This document shows, in pieces, positions 16,493 to 24,116 of a stretch of DNA of 64,000 nt. A program made the position numbers and the translations under genes. The notes under the pieces are model-generated. The model had not been told where the DNA came from. It saw only the letters and a list, made by a program, of their open reading frames with translations, and made no database searches. Each line of letters starts with the position of its first letter. Position 1 is the first letter of the stretch. This stretch comes from a virus, in IMG/VR virus record IMGVR_UViG_3300048583_000100, positions 33,428-97,427 of that record. The stretch is one strand, 5' to 3'.

Positions 16493-16800
16493 TCCAGCCC
16501 CAGCAACTTCCGATCTTCAGCAGTCAGCTTGGCAAGGGCAGCTCGACGGGCTTGACTCTCTATGCCATTCCAGAACTGCTCCGCGGTCTGGTAGATGTGG
16601 AGGTTGATCTCTGCGACGGCGCTGTGCTCGCTGCCGGGGCGGTGGATACCTTGGACGCAGTAGCGTGCGAATCGCGGATCATCAACGACCTTGAGCGCCT
16701 CTTCCTTGGAGTTCATGTATGCCATGGTCACCATCGGCCCACGACCTTCATTGGTGTCAGCGTTGCGATTGATGGAGAACACTTTGATCGGATTGGTCAT
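16489..16800 (-). CDS. Small unknown protein
   Basis: About 103 aa. I prefer the ATG at 16800 because GAGG lies 9 bases upstream; the ATG at 16818, overlapping the upstream stop as ATGA, is an alternative. MTNPIKVFSINRNADTNEG starts a beta-rich half followed by helices ending in KLTAEDRKLLGLE. No family recognised. Confidence 0.6.
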   Translation of the reverse strand: MTNPIKVFSINRNADTNEGRGPMVTMAYMNSKEEALKVVDDPRFARYCVQGIHRPGSEHSAVAEINLHIYQTAEQFWNGIESQARRAALAKLTAEDRKLLGLE

Positions 16801-16814
16801 GTCAGTAGCCTCGT

Positions 16815-17105
16815 TCATGCGTAGAGCCAGCCATCTTTCTGTGCACCTTCGATGGCGTCCTTGATGTTCTTGCCGTAGCTCGACCAGAAACCGAGACCGT
16901 TGGCATACCAAACCACGATCTGGTTGGGAGCTTGTCGGTGGCCCTTGCCGAGATACATGAACGTCTTGCCTTCTTCGCCGAAGTTCTTGACCACGTAGAA
17001 CGTTTCGAAGTCAGCCACGTGGTCCATTCCCTTGGGAAGGTCCGACTTGTAGATGCTTCGTACGAAGAGGGTGTGGCCCGAAGCTACGCTGATGGTCTTT
17101 TTCAC
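16815..17105 (-). CDS. Small unknown protein (GTG start)
   Basis: About 96 aa starting at GTG 17105, with AAGGAG seven bases upstream; a TTG at 17153 has no such site. Beta-rich, with VVKNFGEEGKTFMYLGKGH and VVWYANGLGFWSSYGK. It overlaps its downstream neighbour only if the longer start of that gene is used. No family recognised. Confidence 0.65.
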   Translation of the reverse strand: MKKTISVASGHTLFVRSIYKSDLPKGMDHVADFETFYVVKNFGEEGKTFMYLGKGHRQAPNQIVVWYANGLGFWSSYGKNIKDAIEGAQKDGWLYA

Positions 17106-17170
17106 GAGAGGCTCCTTAAAGATGTCCAGGCCGGTCTTTCGACCTGGACACAATCGCTGCGGGGAGAAGA

Positions 17171-17641
17171 TCAGAAGGTGGCAGCGATCTTGCTGCAGAG
17201 GTCCTTGATGTCCAGCTTCTCAGGAGCCTTGATGCCGGCCAGGAGGGCCTGGTGGTTGAGCTTCTCGCGGTTGGCTTCGGCGGTAGCGATGCCCTTACCC
17301 TTGGTCACCGAGGCGTTCCAGATGGGACCGAAGGAGAAGCGGACGCCGTTGGCGGCAGCAACCTTGATGCGGACACCCTTGGGGCTGGACTTGATCTTGA
17401 GCTTCTTCTCGGCGGCAGGAGCGGCCATGTCGGCGACCAGCGCGGTGAGGGGAGCATCACCTTCAGCTTCGACCATCGCAGCAGCTTCCTTGACCATGCG
17501 GACGAACTGCATGTTGTCCAGGGAGACCACGAAGTTGTTCACGAGCGGGAACTTCTGGGCAATCCGACGGAGCTTGTCCATCGCGATCGGATTGGATTCG
17601 TCCAGGGCAAGACCGGTGATTTTCGAGATTTCCTTGATCAT
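17171..17641 (-). CDS. Basic protein, paralogue of 15832-16212
   Basis: 156 aa with GAAGGAAA upstream. A helical N-terminal half (about 1-75) is followed by a Lys-rich linker (EKKLKIKSSPKGVRIK) and the block FSFGPIWNASVTKGKG shared with 15832-16212. First gene after the promoter at 17704-17731 and the first iteron cluster, so its operon is likely to be controlled through those repeats. Role unknown. Confidence 0.75.
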   Translation of the reverse strand: MIKEISKITGLALDESNPIAMDKLRRIAQKFPLVNNFVVSLDNMQFVRMVKEAAAMVEAEGDAPLTALVADMAAPAAEKKLKIKSSPKGVRIKVAAANGVRFSFGPIWNASVTKGKGIATAEANREKLNHQALLAGIKAPEKLDIKDLCSKIAATF

Positions 17642-17703
17642 CTGAGTATTTCCTTCGTCAGTAGTAGGGTTGATCAGATTTCGTTTCGTCCGATCATGTA
17701 GCT

Positions 17704-17731
17704 ATTATACACTAACCTGCGGAGATGTACA
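17704..17731 (-). promoter_or_regulatory. Early-type promoter for 17641-15832 operon
   Basis: Minus strand TGTACA, 16 bp, TATAAT (a consensus -10). Iterons lie 26 bp upstream of its -35 box. Confidence 0.8.
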
Positions 17732-17756
17732 CAGTTTTGTTCGGTTATTTTCACTT

Positions 17757-17902
17757 CTAAGTGATTGATCCGTATAGGCTTTCTGGAGCGTATCCCTAAG
17801 TGATTGATCCGTAAAGGAAACTATTTTCAGTTAGTTTCACTCCCTAAGTGATTGATCCGTATAGGCTTTCTGGAGTGCTTCCCTAAGTGATTGATCCGTA
17901 TA
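17757..17902 (-). repeat. Iteron cluster 1 (four copies)
   Basis: Four copies of an 18-bp core that reads TACGGATCAATCACTTAG on the minus strand, at 17757-17774, 17796-17813, 17844-17861 and 17883-17900, with flanks CTATA and GG partly conserved. Spacing is 39, 48 and 39 bp. The surrounding 17642-17983 stretch holds no gene: only the promoter, these repeats and a CTGGGTGCACCCAG palindrome near 17947-17962. Orientation is opposite to clusters 2 and 3. Confidence 0.9.
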
Positions 17903-17983
17903 GGCTTTCTGTAGGCTAGAAACCGTGACCCCAGAGGTCCCCTGGGTCTGGGTGCACCCAGAGAACCTATGTGATAGTCTATC

Positions 17984-18358
17984 TTAGGGTTCTACAACCG
18001 TGCACCCAGAGGGGAGTCCGAGACCGAAGCTGTCAGGTCCTAGGATTTCGTATCCGCGGACAGGAGCCGCAGCGGTCCTGAGCAGCTGGTATCCAAGGAT
18101 GAGCTCGGCGTCTAGAAGACCCTGCCCAATCTGCTCGAGGTATTTCTGGTTGCCCTCGCGAGCAACGATGATCTTGTTGCTGTGAGCATGGTCGCTCTTG
18201 GCAATCTGGATGTCGCCACCTTGGTGCTCGATCATCAGAATGTAGAGCTCTTCAACGTGTACGGTCATGTCGGGTCCTTTCATCATTGCGCCACAGTTAG
18301 CACAGGGGCCGCGGTGACGGATTATGTTTCCACAGCCAGGGCATCCAGGCTCGCTCAT
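17984..18358 (-). CDS. Zinc-ribbon protein
   Basis: About 124 aa starting at the ATG that overlaps the upstream stop by ATGA. Four cysteines near the N-terminus (CPGCG at 6-10 and CANCG at 20-24) form a zinc-ribbon pattern; the rest is an alpha/beta domain without clear homology. Could bind nucleic acid or RNA polymerase; not shown. Last gene before iteron cluster 1. Confidence 0.7.
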   Translation of the reverse strand: MSEPGCPGCGNIIRHRGPCANCGAMMKGPDMTVHVEELYILMIEHQGGDIQIAKSDHAHSNKIIVAREGNQKYLEQIGQGLLDAELILGYQLLRTAAAPVRGYEILGPDSFGLGLPSGCTVVEP

Positions 18359-18702
18359 ATAGATAGCTCGTAGTTGGGGTTGCCGAGGTTTTCCAGAGCA
18401 GCCTTCCGTTCCTTCTTGGTCCACCTTCTGCCCCAGGCATTCCAGTACGTGCCGAAATGCGGGTTGTACTTTGCAGCCCACCGCTTAAGGACGCGTAGGG
18501 AGTCCATTCGAACGTATCGACCCTTTCGAATGGTGCCCTTGTAGTCAGAGAGCACGAGCTCATCCGGCTGGTAGACACTCACGTGAGAGCCGCCACAGAC
18601 AACAACGAGGCGACCATCAGGAAGGATGCGCCAGATTCGGCCGTAAAGAATCCAGCCGTCAGCTTGCTCCTTCTTGGAGAAGACGATGTCGTTACGCTTC
18701 AT
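18355..18702 (-). CDS. Small basic unknown protein
   Basis: 115 aa, beta-rich N-terminal half (WILYGRIWRILPDGRLVVVC) and a basic C-terminal tail (WGRRWTKKERKAALENLGN) resembling a nucleic-acid-binding helix. ATGA overlap with the zinc-ribbon gene. No family recognised. Confidence 0.65.
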   Translation of the reverse strand: MKRNDIVFSKKEQADGWILYGRIWRILPDGRLVVVCGGSHVSVYQPDELVLSDYKGTIRKGRYVRMDSLRVLKRWAAKYNPHFGTYWNAWGRRWTKKERKAALENLGNPNYELSI

Positions 18703-18817
18703 CTTGCTCCTCCATGATGCGTTCGATGTCGAGCTTGAGAATCACGAACTCGCCACCCAGAATGGGGTCTGGAACCAGCTTGACTGGGATGCCGTTGACT
18801 GTCTCAAACTGCTTCAT
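18692..18817 (-). CDS. Very small unknown protein
   Basis: 41 aa starting MKQFETVNGIPVKLVPDP at ATG 18817. It overlaps the upstream gene by 14 bp and the downstream one by 11 bp. The compact, non-repetitive composition and position in an unbroken operon make it likely real. Function unknown. Confidence 0.5.
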   Translation of the reverse strand: MKQFETVNGIPVKLVPDPILGGEFVILKLDIERIMEEQDEA

Positions 18818-19064
18818 CGGCCCGCTCGCCCTTGACATGCCATGAGATATAGAAGCGATCCAGTTGATAGCTGCCCGGCTTCTTTCTGAATTTGAAATTG
18901 CCCTTGACGAGGACTTGCTCGATGGCATCGGCGAAATACTTCTCAACGTCGAATACCAGGCTGAGCTTGCCGTCCTCTGCTAGCCTCTTGATAGCCTTTA
19001 CCAGACTATTCGTCTTCGCCTGTACGGCTATTGCATGTGCGGTTGCGGAGTCGATGGTGCCCAT
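18804..19064 (-). CDS. Small unknown protein, paralogue of 19067-19324
   Basis: 86 aa. The layout is two amphipathic helices (SLVKAIKRLAEDGKLSLVFDV, shortened) followed by a beta-hairpin ending YQLDRFYISWHVKG. The neighbour at 19067 has the same arrangement (LKTAIDES..GF..AVF..., then G.KY..., then beta strand), so the two look like a tandem duplication. Function unknown. Confidence 0.65.
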   Translation of the reverse strand: MGTIDSATAHAIAVQAKTNSLVKAIKRLAEDGKLSLVFDVEKYFADAIEQVLVKGNFKFRKKPGSYQLDRFYISWHVKGERADEAV

Positions 19065-19066
19065 GT

Positions 19067-19324
19067 TTATTCCTTTTCACTGAAGGAGAAGTCGATGGTA
19101 TATTCCACGACCCTTGGAGCCTTTTCTGCTACCGTGTACTTGTAGCCGTTTTGACTTAAAGTTTGCGAGATGATTTCCCGGAATGCTTCGGTTGTTTCAA
19201 ACACTGCATAGAGGAAACCTTTCTGCGCACTTTCGTCAATTGCCGTCTTTAATCGTTCGATGTGTGACCACTGGGCCATAGCGTATGCATCTCTTGCCTG
19301 GCGAAATGCTTGGTTCATGTTCAT
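19067..19324 (-). CDS. Small unknown protein, paralogue of 18804-19064
   Basis: 85 aa; same helix-helix-beta plan as the next gene (see there), with a C-terminal strand VEYTIDFSFSEKE. Separated from it by 2 bp. Function unknown. Confidence 0.65.
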   Translation of the reverse strand: MNMNQAFRQARDAYAMAQWSHIERLKTAIDESAQKGFLYAVFETTEAFREIISQTLSQNGYKYTVAEKAPRVVEYTIDFSFSEKE

Positions 19325-19327
19325 TCC

Positions 19328-19747
19328 TTATGGCGCGAGGTTGTCGTTCCTGAAGCGGGCCTTCTCGACGAACTCGGACGGTACTTCGAGGACCGCATTT
19401 TCGTACTTGTAGACCCGCAGATGTTCCGGCGGTCCGCCAAAGCCCCAGCCCATGTCGTCATCGGAGCTCTGGATGGTGTCGTACTGATTCGTGCGACGCT
19501 TGAGCGTCACGTTCAGCACCCAGACTTCACTGTCGCCAGTGCTGCGAATCGGGGTAACCTTCTCGAGCTCCCAGCCGTCCTTGCGAAGGTACTTGCCAGT
19601 CAGCTCTTGCGTCTGGCTCCACCACGCGGTGCCGAGAACGTAGACTTGTGAGCCGAAGCGCAGCTTGAGCTCTTCGATCAGCATCTGGTAGCTTCCCCAG
19701 TTGGTGCTGAGAGCGCATGCGTACATCTTACCACGCGACATATTCAT
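19328..19747 (-). CDS. Uncharacterised protein
   Basis: 139 aa, start overlaps the upstream stop by ATGA. Contains a Trp-rich stretch (GTAWWSQTQELTGKYLRKDGW) and an acidic Gly-rich loop (SSDDDMGWGFGGPP). Soluble, no signal peptide. No family recognised. Confidence 0.65.
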   Translation of the reverse strand: MNMSRGKMYACALSTNWGSYQMLIEELKLRFGSQVYVLGTAWWSQTQELTGKYLRKDGWELEKVTPIRSTGDSEVWVLNVTLKRRTNQYDTIQSSDDDMGWGFGGPPEHLRVYKYENAVLEVPSEFVEKARFRNDNLAP

Positions 19748-19908
19748 GACTGCGACTCCTGCTCCAGTTCGCGCTGGTGAATCATGGCGGCCATCTTGAG
19801 GACGGTCTGCTCAGTGATGTAGAGCTCCTTGCCATTGGGAGCCTTGAGAAGGAAAGCGCCGCCGATGTCAGTGATCTTCAGCTGGTCGGGAACTCGTTCA
19901 GTGTTCAT
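19744..19908 (-). CDS. Small unknown protein
   Basis: 54 aa with ATGA overlaps at both ends (19744-19747 and 19905-19908). Beta-hairpin-like centre (DIGGAFLLKAPNGKELYI) and a helical C-terminus. No family recognised. Confidence 0.7.
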   Translation of the reverse strand: MNTERVPDQLKITDIGGAFLLKAPNGKELYITEQTVLKMAAMIHQRELEQESQS

Positions 19909-20159
19909 GCGACCTCCAACTTCAGGGGCGGCATCGCTGCAGCCTGGACATTCAGTGCGTGAGCGAGAGCATTGGCCCGCTCACGCTGCTTGTCTTGCGA
20001 GTACAGACCCACCGGGAATGCGGCGACCATGCGATCCTTCGGAACGGTGTCGCCGTCATGGTCACATCGACGAGCAACGGAGAACTCGACGGGTGCTCTG
20101 GCACTGCTCCAACCGGTGTAGCCAGTGCGAGTATACACGATGTACTCTTCCATGTTCAT
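19905..20159 (-). CDS. Small unknown protein
   Basis: 84 aa directly downstream of the AAA+ ATPase gene (23 bp gap). Sequence YIVYTRTGYTGWSSARAPVEF, then a helical, Ala-rich C-terminus. No family recognised. Confidence 0.65.
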   Translation of the reverse strand: MNMEEYIVYTRTGYTGWSSARAPVEFSVARRCDHDGDTVPKDRMVAAFPVGLYSQDKQRERANALAHALNVQAAAMPPLKLEVA

Positions 20160-20182
20160 TGTCCGAACTCCTTGAGGTTGGG

Positions 20183-21157
20183 TCAGATGGCCGTCAGCAG
20201 GTATTCGGCTCGGCGCTTCCAGTCACCGCCTCGGGCAGAGACCTTGGTGACCGCGATGAGGGTGCGGAGGCTGAGCTCCTTGGCCTGGTCCTTGAGCTCC
20301 TCGAGGAAGGTCAGAGCTTCACGCTTCACCTTCGGCTCGTACTCGGGCAGGAAGTCGTCCTGCAGGATGATCGCTTCCATGCGCTCGATCTTCTGAGCAG
20401 TGTTCATGGAGAGGTCGACGCAGATGGCGCGGGACCGGACGGCCTGGTCGATCTTGAAGATGGGGAGGTTCGAGATGAAGATCACGCCGCCTTCGAACTG
20501 GAAGGAGCGGGGCAGATCGTCGTCACCGAAACCTTCGGCGTTCCAGGAGATGATGCGCTTGTCGTAGGAATCGAGGGCGCCCTTGAGAAGGTTCAGAGCA
20601 ACCGGATCGCGGAGGATCGAGTCACAGTCGTCGAAGACGATCGTGCGGTAGCGATTCTCGAAGAGGGTGCGGTAGAGACCCTTGGCCGTCGAGTAGCCCT
20701 TGACGACGCTGTAGAGATTGCGCTGCTTCGAGCGGGGCAGTTCCTCGCCGATGCCGGCGGATTCCATGAACTCCGACATGTCCTTCATGCCTGCGCTGCG
20801 GAGCGCCTTGTTCACGGTGTGGGTCTTGCCGAGGCCGCCTTCACCAGTCACGAGGAGGGAAGCACTCGTGCGATCAGCGACCATGTTCACGAAGTCGGTC
20901 AGGAAGTCGAAGCGTTCGTTGATGCCGAAGCGTTCGACCTTTTCGAGCTTTCCGGTGGAGACGTCGAGCTGAGTCTCGCCGACTTCCTTCACCTTGGTAA
21001 CGCCAGCATCTGCAGCTTTGCGGCACCGGCCGCTCGTGATCATGTTGATCACGTAGTCTTTGTTCGGAGAAGCTGCGAGGACCTTGCCTGCGTACATGGC
21101 GGTCCACTTGTTCGACCGCGTGTCCAGGGAGAGGAGGGCAACATTCGACATATTCAT
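20183..21157 (-). CDS. AAA+ ATPase, paralogue of 26209-27696
   Basis: 324 aa. Walker A LLVTGEGGLGKTHTV (about 102-116), Walker B RTIVFDDCDSIL (about 171-182), an Asn/Arg region (VIFISNLPIFKIDQAVRSRA, sensor 1 and arginine finger, about 225-245) and a C-terminal lid. The same order and spacing occur in the larger protein at 26209-27696, which adds an N-terminal domain and a targeting peptide. Probably remodels a protein or DNA substrate; target unknown. Driven by the promoter at 21198-21226 behind iteron cluster 2. Confidence 0.85.
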   Translation of the reverse strand: MNMSNVALLSLDTRSNKWTAMYAGKVLAASPNKDYVINMITSGRCRKAADAGVTKVKEVGETQLDVSTGKLEKVERFGINERFDFLTDFVNMVADRTSASLLVTGEGGLGKTHTVNKALRSAGMKDMSEFMESAGIGEELPRSKQRNLYSVVKGYSTAKGLYRTLFENRYRTIVFDDCDSILRDPVALNLLKGALDSYDKRIISWNAEGFGDDDLPRSFQFEGGVIFISNLPIFKIDQAVRSRAICVDLSMNTAQKIERMEAIILQDDFLPEYEPKVKREALTFLEELKDQAKELSLRTLIAVTKVSARGGDWKRRAEYLLTAI

Positions 21158-21197
21158 CGTGCTCCAGAAAGGAATTCGTTATTCAATCTACTGGACT

Positions 21198-21226
21198 ATT
21201 CTATCAAGTCCTGAGGAGAATGTACA
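21198..21226 (-). promoter_or_regulatory. Early-type promoter for the AAA+ operon
   Basis: Minus strand TGTACA, 17 bp, TAGAAT; iterons begin 26 bp upstream of the -35 box, the same distance as in cluster 1. Confidence 0.75.
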
Positions 21227-21251
21227 CAGTTCCGGAGATTTATTTAACCTA

Positions 21252-21386
21252 TACGGATCAATCACTTAGGGACTGTCTCCGGAGATACCTATACGGATCA
21301 ATCACTTAGAGCCTGAAATCTTATTCCTTTACGGATCAATCACTTAGGGACTGTCTCCAGAAAAGGTAACGGAATCAATCACTTAG
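21252..21386 (+). repeat. Iteron cluster 2 (four copies)
   Basis: TACGGATCAATCACTTAG reads on the plus strand at 21252-21269, 21292-21309 and 21330-21347, and a diverged copy (AACGGAATCAATCACTTAG) at 21368-21386. Starts are 38-40 bp apart. The last copy is half of a perfect 13-bp inverted repeat, ACGGAATCAATCA at 21370-21382 and its complement at 21391-21403. Confidence 0.9.
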
Positions 21387-21424
21387 GGCATGATTGATTC
21401 CGTCTATTCCTTATCTATAGGGGC

Positions 21425-21751
21425 TTACGGACTGACGGGTTTCGATTCCTCGAAATCGCGAACCACGGACTTGGCATCGAACTCAATGCTCTCAACCCGG
21501 ATCGTTCCCTCTTTAGCATAGCGAACCATTTTTCCGCTCTTGTCCCAGACGACCGTAAAGCGTGGGTCATTGTCAGTAGCGAACCAGCATCCCGTCTCCA
21601 CGGTCTTTGCGTCAGCAACCAAATCAGGAACATCTACGACCAGCTCGGCGTAGTATCCCTCTTGGCATTCGCCAACGGTGTCGTGAAGCCGAACTTCACC
21701 ACCCTGGGCTGCCTTTGACATAATTACTGCAGCGAGCATCAGGCTCAACAT
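21425..21751 (-). CDS. Secreted or periplasmic small protein
   Basis: About 108 aa starting at ATG 21751 with AGGAG upstream. The first 16 residues (MLSLMLAAVIMSKAAQG) look like a signal peptide with cleavage around Ala-Gln. The mature part has two Cys (GECQEGYY and ETGCWF) that could form a disulfide. A phage protein exported to the periplasm; function unknown. Confidence 0.65.
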   Translation of the reverse strand: MLSLMLAAVIMSKAAQGGEVRLHDTVGECQEGYYAELVVDVPDLVADAKTVETGCWFATDNDPRFTVVWDKSGKMVRYAKEGTIRVESIEFDAKSVVRDFEESKPVSP

Positions 21752-21764
21752 TTTGAATCTCCTC

Positions 21765-22202
21765 TTATTTTTGGGGCGGTATGTATGCCAGTGGTTTGTC
21801 GTCGTACTCATCTCCGAGAGACGCATTTTCCCAGTGCACGCAGATTAGACCCTGTCGTTCAAGTGAAGCGGTCGCGACGAGCGACATGAATTTTGAAAGG
21901 TACCGATTCAGCTCCTCATGACTCGAGCAGACGCAGCCTTCGGCTCGCGTAAGCATCTCAGTCAGCAGGACCATCTGATAGGCAGCTTTATGCTTGTCCT
22001 CACTGCCTACATTGACAGTATTTACATAATCGCAGAGCTGGGCTAGATCAGCGTTTGACAGCATCTCGAAGAAGCCCTTCATCGTGATGTACTGCTGGTC
22101 CTTCAGCTTCAGAGCCAAAATGCGAGTCAGTGGCAGCAGGTCCTTGTTGGCAGCGATCTTGTCGTACTGTATGACGAGCCCTTTCGGGTAAACACGATCC
22201 AT
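21765..22202 (-). CDS. Helical unknown protein
   Basis: 145 aa, mostly alpha-helical by composition, with a repeated Leu pattern (LLPLTRILALKLKDQQYITM). C-terminal part is acidic with a DEYDDKP stretch. It lies 13 bp from the secreted protein. No family recognised. Confidence 0.65.
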   Translation of the reverse strand: MDRVYPKGLVIQYDKIAANKDLLPLTRILALKLKDQQYITMKGFFEMLSNADLAQLCDYVNTVNVGSEDKHKAAYQMVLLTEMLTRAEGCVCSSHEELNRYLSKFMSLVATASLERQGLICVHWENASLGDEYDDKPLAYIPPQK

Positions 22203-22212
22203 GAAAGCTCCT

Positions 22213-22521
22213 TTAGTTGTCGATTTCGAGGAACTGCTCCGCAGCTTCGAAAGTAAAGTGGCGCACGCGTCGTTCAGTCACCCTTTCATTTCCACCATTG
22301 AAGAACACGGTGCGTCGAACGGTACCACGAATCTTGCGGGCGGACCAGTCGACGCAAATCTTTTCCAGGGGACCAGCATGGTACATGATGCCGAAGCCTG
22401 TGGTGGCAGCAAGGTCTTCCTTCGTAGGATTGAAGATGTAACGTCGCTCTCCACCATCCAAGCAAAGCTCCAGATGCTGAACGACGGTGAATCGCGGACA
22501 AAGCGGCTCTTGGAACTTCAT
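22213..22521 (-). CDS. Small unknown protein
   Basis: 102 aa, beta-rich, with two basic segments (SARKIRGTVRRTVF and NERVTERRVRHF). Ten bases from its downstream neighbour. No family recognised. Confidence 0.65.
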   Translation of the reverse strand: MKFQEPLCPRFTVVQHLELCLDGGERRYIFNPTKEDLAATTGFGIMYHAGPLEKICVDWSARKIRGTVRRTVFFNGGNERVTERRVRHFTFEAAEQFLEIDN

Positions 22522-22522
22522 C

Positions 22523-22747
22523 TTACACCTCGTACTCGCGGAACTTCATCCACCAGAACTTGTTGGTGTTGAAGAAGTCGATGGCTTCATGGTGCTGATT
22601 CTTGATCTTGATCAGCATCGTGCCCTTCGTCAGGGAGAATCGACGAGCATTGGACGCATGTATCGCTGCGGACTGCAGCGCCTCGTCTAGCGACTGAAGA
22701 CGCTGAATAAATTTGGTCGAAGAGAGCCAGCGCTGAAAAATGTTCAT
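22523..22747 (-). CDS. Small unknown protein
   Basis: 74 aa, helical N-terminus and a C-terminal aromatic patch (NTNKFWWMKFREYEV). Overlaps the membrane protein gene upstream by ATGA. No family recognised. Confidence 0.65.
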   Translation of the reverse strand: MNIFQRWLSSTKFIQRLQSLDEALQSAAIHASNARRFSLTKGTMLIKIKNQHHEAIDFFNTNKFWWMKFREYEV

Positions 22748-22959
22748 GCTTTATCTCCGCGTACCCACTTCAGCATCTTGCTGCTGTACGGCTTGATGGC
22801 TCGCTCGGCCCATTCATCGCCCAGCAGAATGATCTCAGCGAAATTCTTGAGCAACCACAGAATGCCCGCAAAGATCAACATGAGTAGTGCGACGGGCAGC
22901 AAAACCCACCAACGCCAGTTAAGGATGGTAAGCTGAAGAATGGATTTTTGGGTGCTCAT
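22744..22959 (-). CDS. Single-pass membrane protein
   Basis: 71 aa from the ATG overlapping the upstream stop. A long hydrophobic helix (LLPVALLMLIFAGILWLLKNF, 20-40; slightly shortened quotation) with a basic C-terminal tail, consistent with an inner-membrane anchor. An upstream extension of this frame is not credible. No family recognised. Confidence 0.7.
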   Translation of the reverse strand: MSTQKSILQLTILNWRWWVLLPVALLMLIFAGILWLLKNFAEIILLGDEWAERAIKPYSSKMLKWVRGDKA

Positions 22960-23198
22960 GCGAAGATTTCCTCTTGGGCCAGTACACATTGACCGCACTC
23001 GACGATCGAGTCGTCTTCCTCGAAAGTAAAGGCGAGGTGACCGGGCAGATGCGGATGACCGACGATGCTGTACGTGGTGTTGATTCGAAGACCAGACTTG
23101 AACGGCTTCGGAGCCTTGCCACCAGTGCGACGCTTGACCACTCGCTTTCCGAGCATGTCGATGAGGGTGTCTACGTCGTACTGTTGAAGAGTGTCCAT
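22956..23198 (-). CDS. Small unknown protein
   Basis: 80 aa. Helical start (YDVDTLIDMLGKRVVKRRTGG), then a beta-rich part with a CGQC motif near residue 69, which could be a redox or metal site. ATGA overlap downstream. No family recognised. Confidence 0.65.
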   Translation of the reverse strand: MDTLQQYDVDTLIDMLGKRVVKRRTGGKAPKPFKSGLRINTTYSIVGHPHLPGHLAFTFEEDDSIVECGQCVLAQEEIFA

Positions 23199-23206
23199 GT
23201 CCTGCC

Positions 23207-23380
23207 TCAGTCGTCGTTATCGTTGGACCAGCGAGACGGCTTCTGACGCTTGCGGTCAGTCTCTTCAACGGGTGGCGCGTGCTTTTCGCGGCGCTTGTCT
23301 CGCAGCTCTTTGTCTTTCGACTTCTTGCTGCGGAACTCGTTGTAGTCTTCGTCATCGAAATCGCGGAAGCGGGTGCCCAT
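23207..23380 (-). CDS. Small highly charged protein
   Basis: 57 aa starting at ATG 23380 with AAGGACAAG upstream. Almost entirely Asp, Glu, Lys, Arg and Ser (DFDDEDYNEFRSKKSKDKEL), so probably disordered. Such small charged phage proteins often bind host enzymes; no target is indicated. Confidence 0.6.
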   Translation of the reverse strand: MGTRFRDFDDEDYNEFRSKKSKDKELRDKRREKHAPPVEETDRKRQKPSRWSNDNDD

Positions 23381-23406
23381 TTTCTTGTCCTTGGTGCGGG
23401 TTGGTG

Positions 23407-23568
23407 TTACTCGGAAATTTGAATCCAGCCCCACTCAGTTGCTTTGGGGTCTGGGTTGCAGTTGAAGTCCTTGAACATCTTACGGGCCGTAGCTCGGTCC
23501 AATCCTTGGACTTCACGCCGAGGTTCACTTTCGAACTCAACGTAGAACGTATACTTGGCGGTGTGCAT
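23407..23568 (-). CDS. Small unknown protein
   Basis: 53 aa starting MHTAKYTFYVEFESEPRR; beta-alpha-beta-like composition with a Trp-rich end (EWGWIQISE). Overlaps the gene upstream by 32 bp. No family recognised. Confidence 0.6.
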   Translation of the reverse strand: MHTAKYTFYVEFESEPRREVQGLDRATARKMFKDFNCNPDPKATEWGWIQISE

Positions 23569-23776
23569 AGGTGGTGATCGCCATCTGCTTGTTGTGGGCA
23601 CGAGCGTAGCCAGGCATTGCCTTCTCGACCTTCTTGAAGTACTTGCGGTCGAAAACGTAACGCTGACCGTGGAAGGTATTGAACACGAACTCAGCGATGA
23701 AGGGAACGCCGAGTTCCTTCAGAACGGCCGGGACGTCGTAGCGCTTGGGAAGAGAGAAGCCGAATTCGTTCATCAT
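23537..23776 (-). CDS. Small basic unknown protein
   Basis: 79 aa, MMNEFGFSLPKRYDVPAVLK onward, basic and aromatic. The longer open frame upstream overlaps the GIY-YIG-like gene in another frame and is not credible. No family recognised. Confidence 0.6.
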   Translation of the reverse strand: MMNEFGFSLPKRYDVPAVLKELGVPFIAEFVFNTFHGQRYVFDRKYFKKVEKAMPGYARAHNKQMAITTYAHRQVYVLR

Positions 23777-23783
23777 GAGATAT

Positions 23784-24116
23784 TTACACCGAGTTGAGGG
23801 TGAACTGACCAGACTTGCGGAGAGCCGTTTCGGCGGCGTGGGCATCAGCCTTACCACGAACGAACTGCAGAATTTCTGGAACGAAGGCATCGGGACCGTG
23901 CTTGCGAATGGACTTGCAGAGGTTCCACTGCTTACCCTGGTTCTTGGCTCGACCGACGTGGCGGCTGAAGCGAGCTGCGAGGGTTTCCTTTCCGCTGCGA
24001 TCCACACAGACCGCGATGCCGACATACTGCTCGTCGGTCTTGATGTTCGTGATCACGTACACGATGTGCTTGCGGTCTGAACGACGCTTGCGCTTGGTAA
24101 GTTTGTTCTTGATCAT
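23784..24116 (-). CDS. GIY-YIG-like nuclease domain protein
   Basis: 110 aa. HIVYVITNIKTDEQYVGIAV fits the GIY-YIG core (here VYV...YVG), followed by ARFSRHVGRA with the conserved Arg/His region, a helix and the Glu in HAAETAL that would bind metal. Short, single-domain, without a DNA-binding extension, as in some free-standing phage nucleases. Whether active is uncertain because the GIY triad is altered. First gene after the promoter at 24123-24150 and iteron cluster 3. Confidence 0.65.
   Translation of the reverse strand: MIKNKLTKRKRRSDRKHIVYVITNIKTDEQYVGIAVCVDRSGKETLAARFSRHVGRAKNQGKQWNLCKSIRKHGPDAFVPEILQFVRGKADAHAAETALRKSGQFTLNSV

Noticed and set aside
19829-21214. 461-codon open frame on the plus strand
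   Set aside because: Antisense to the AAA+ ATPase and two small genes; no recognised motif and no ribosome site.
22744-23355. Long N-terminal extension of the 71-aa membrane protein
   Set aside because: The extension is Arg/Thr/Ser-rich, overlaps two genes in another frame, and the internal ATG forms a normal ATGA junction.
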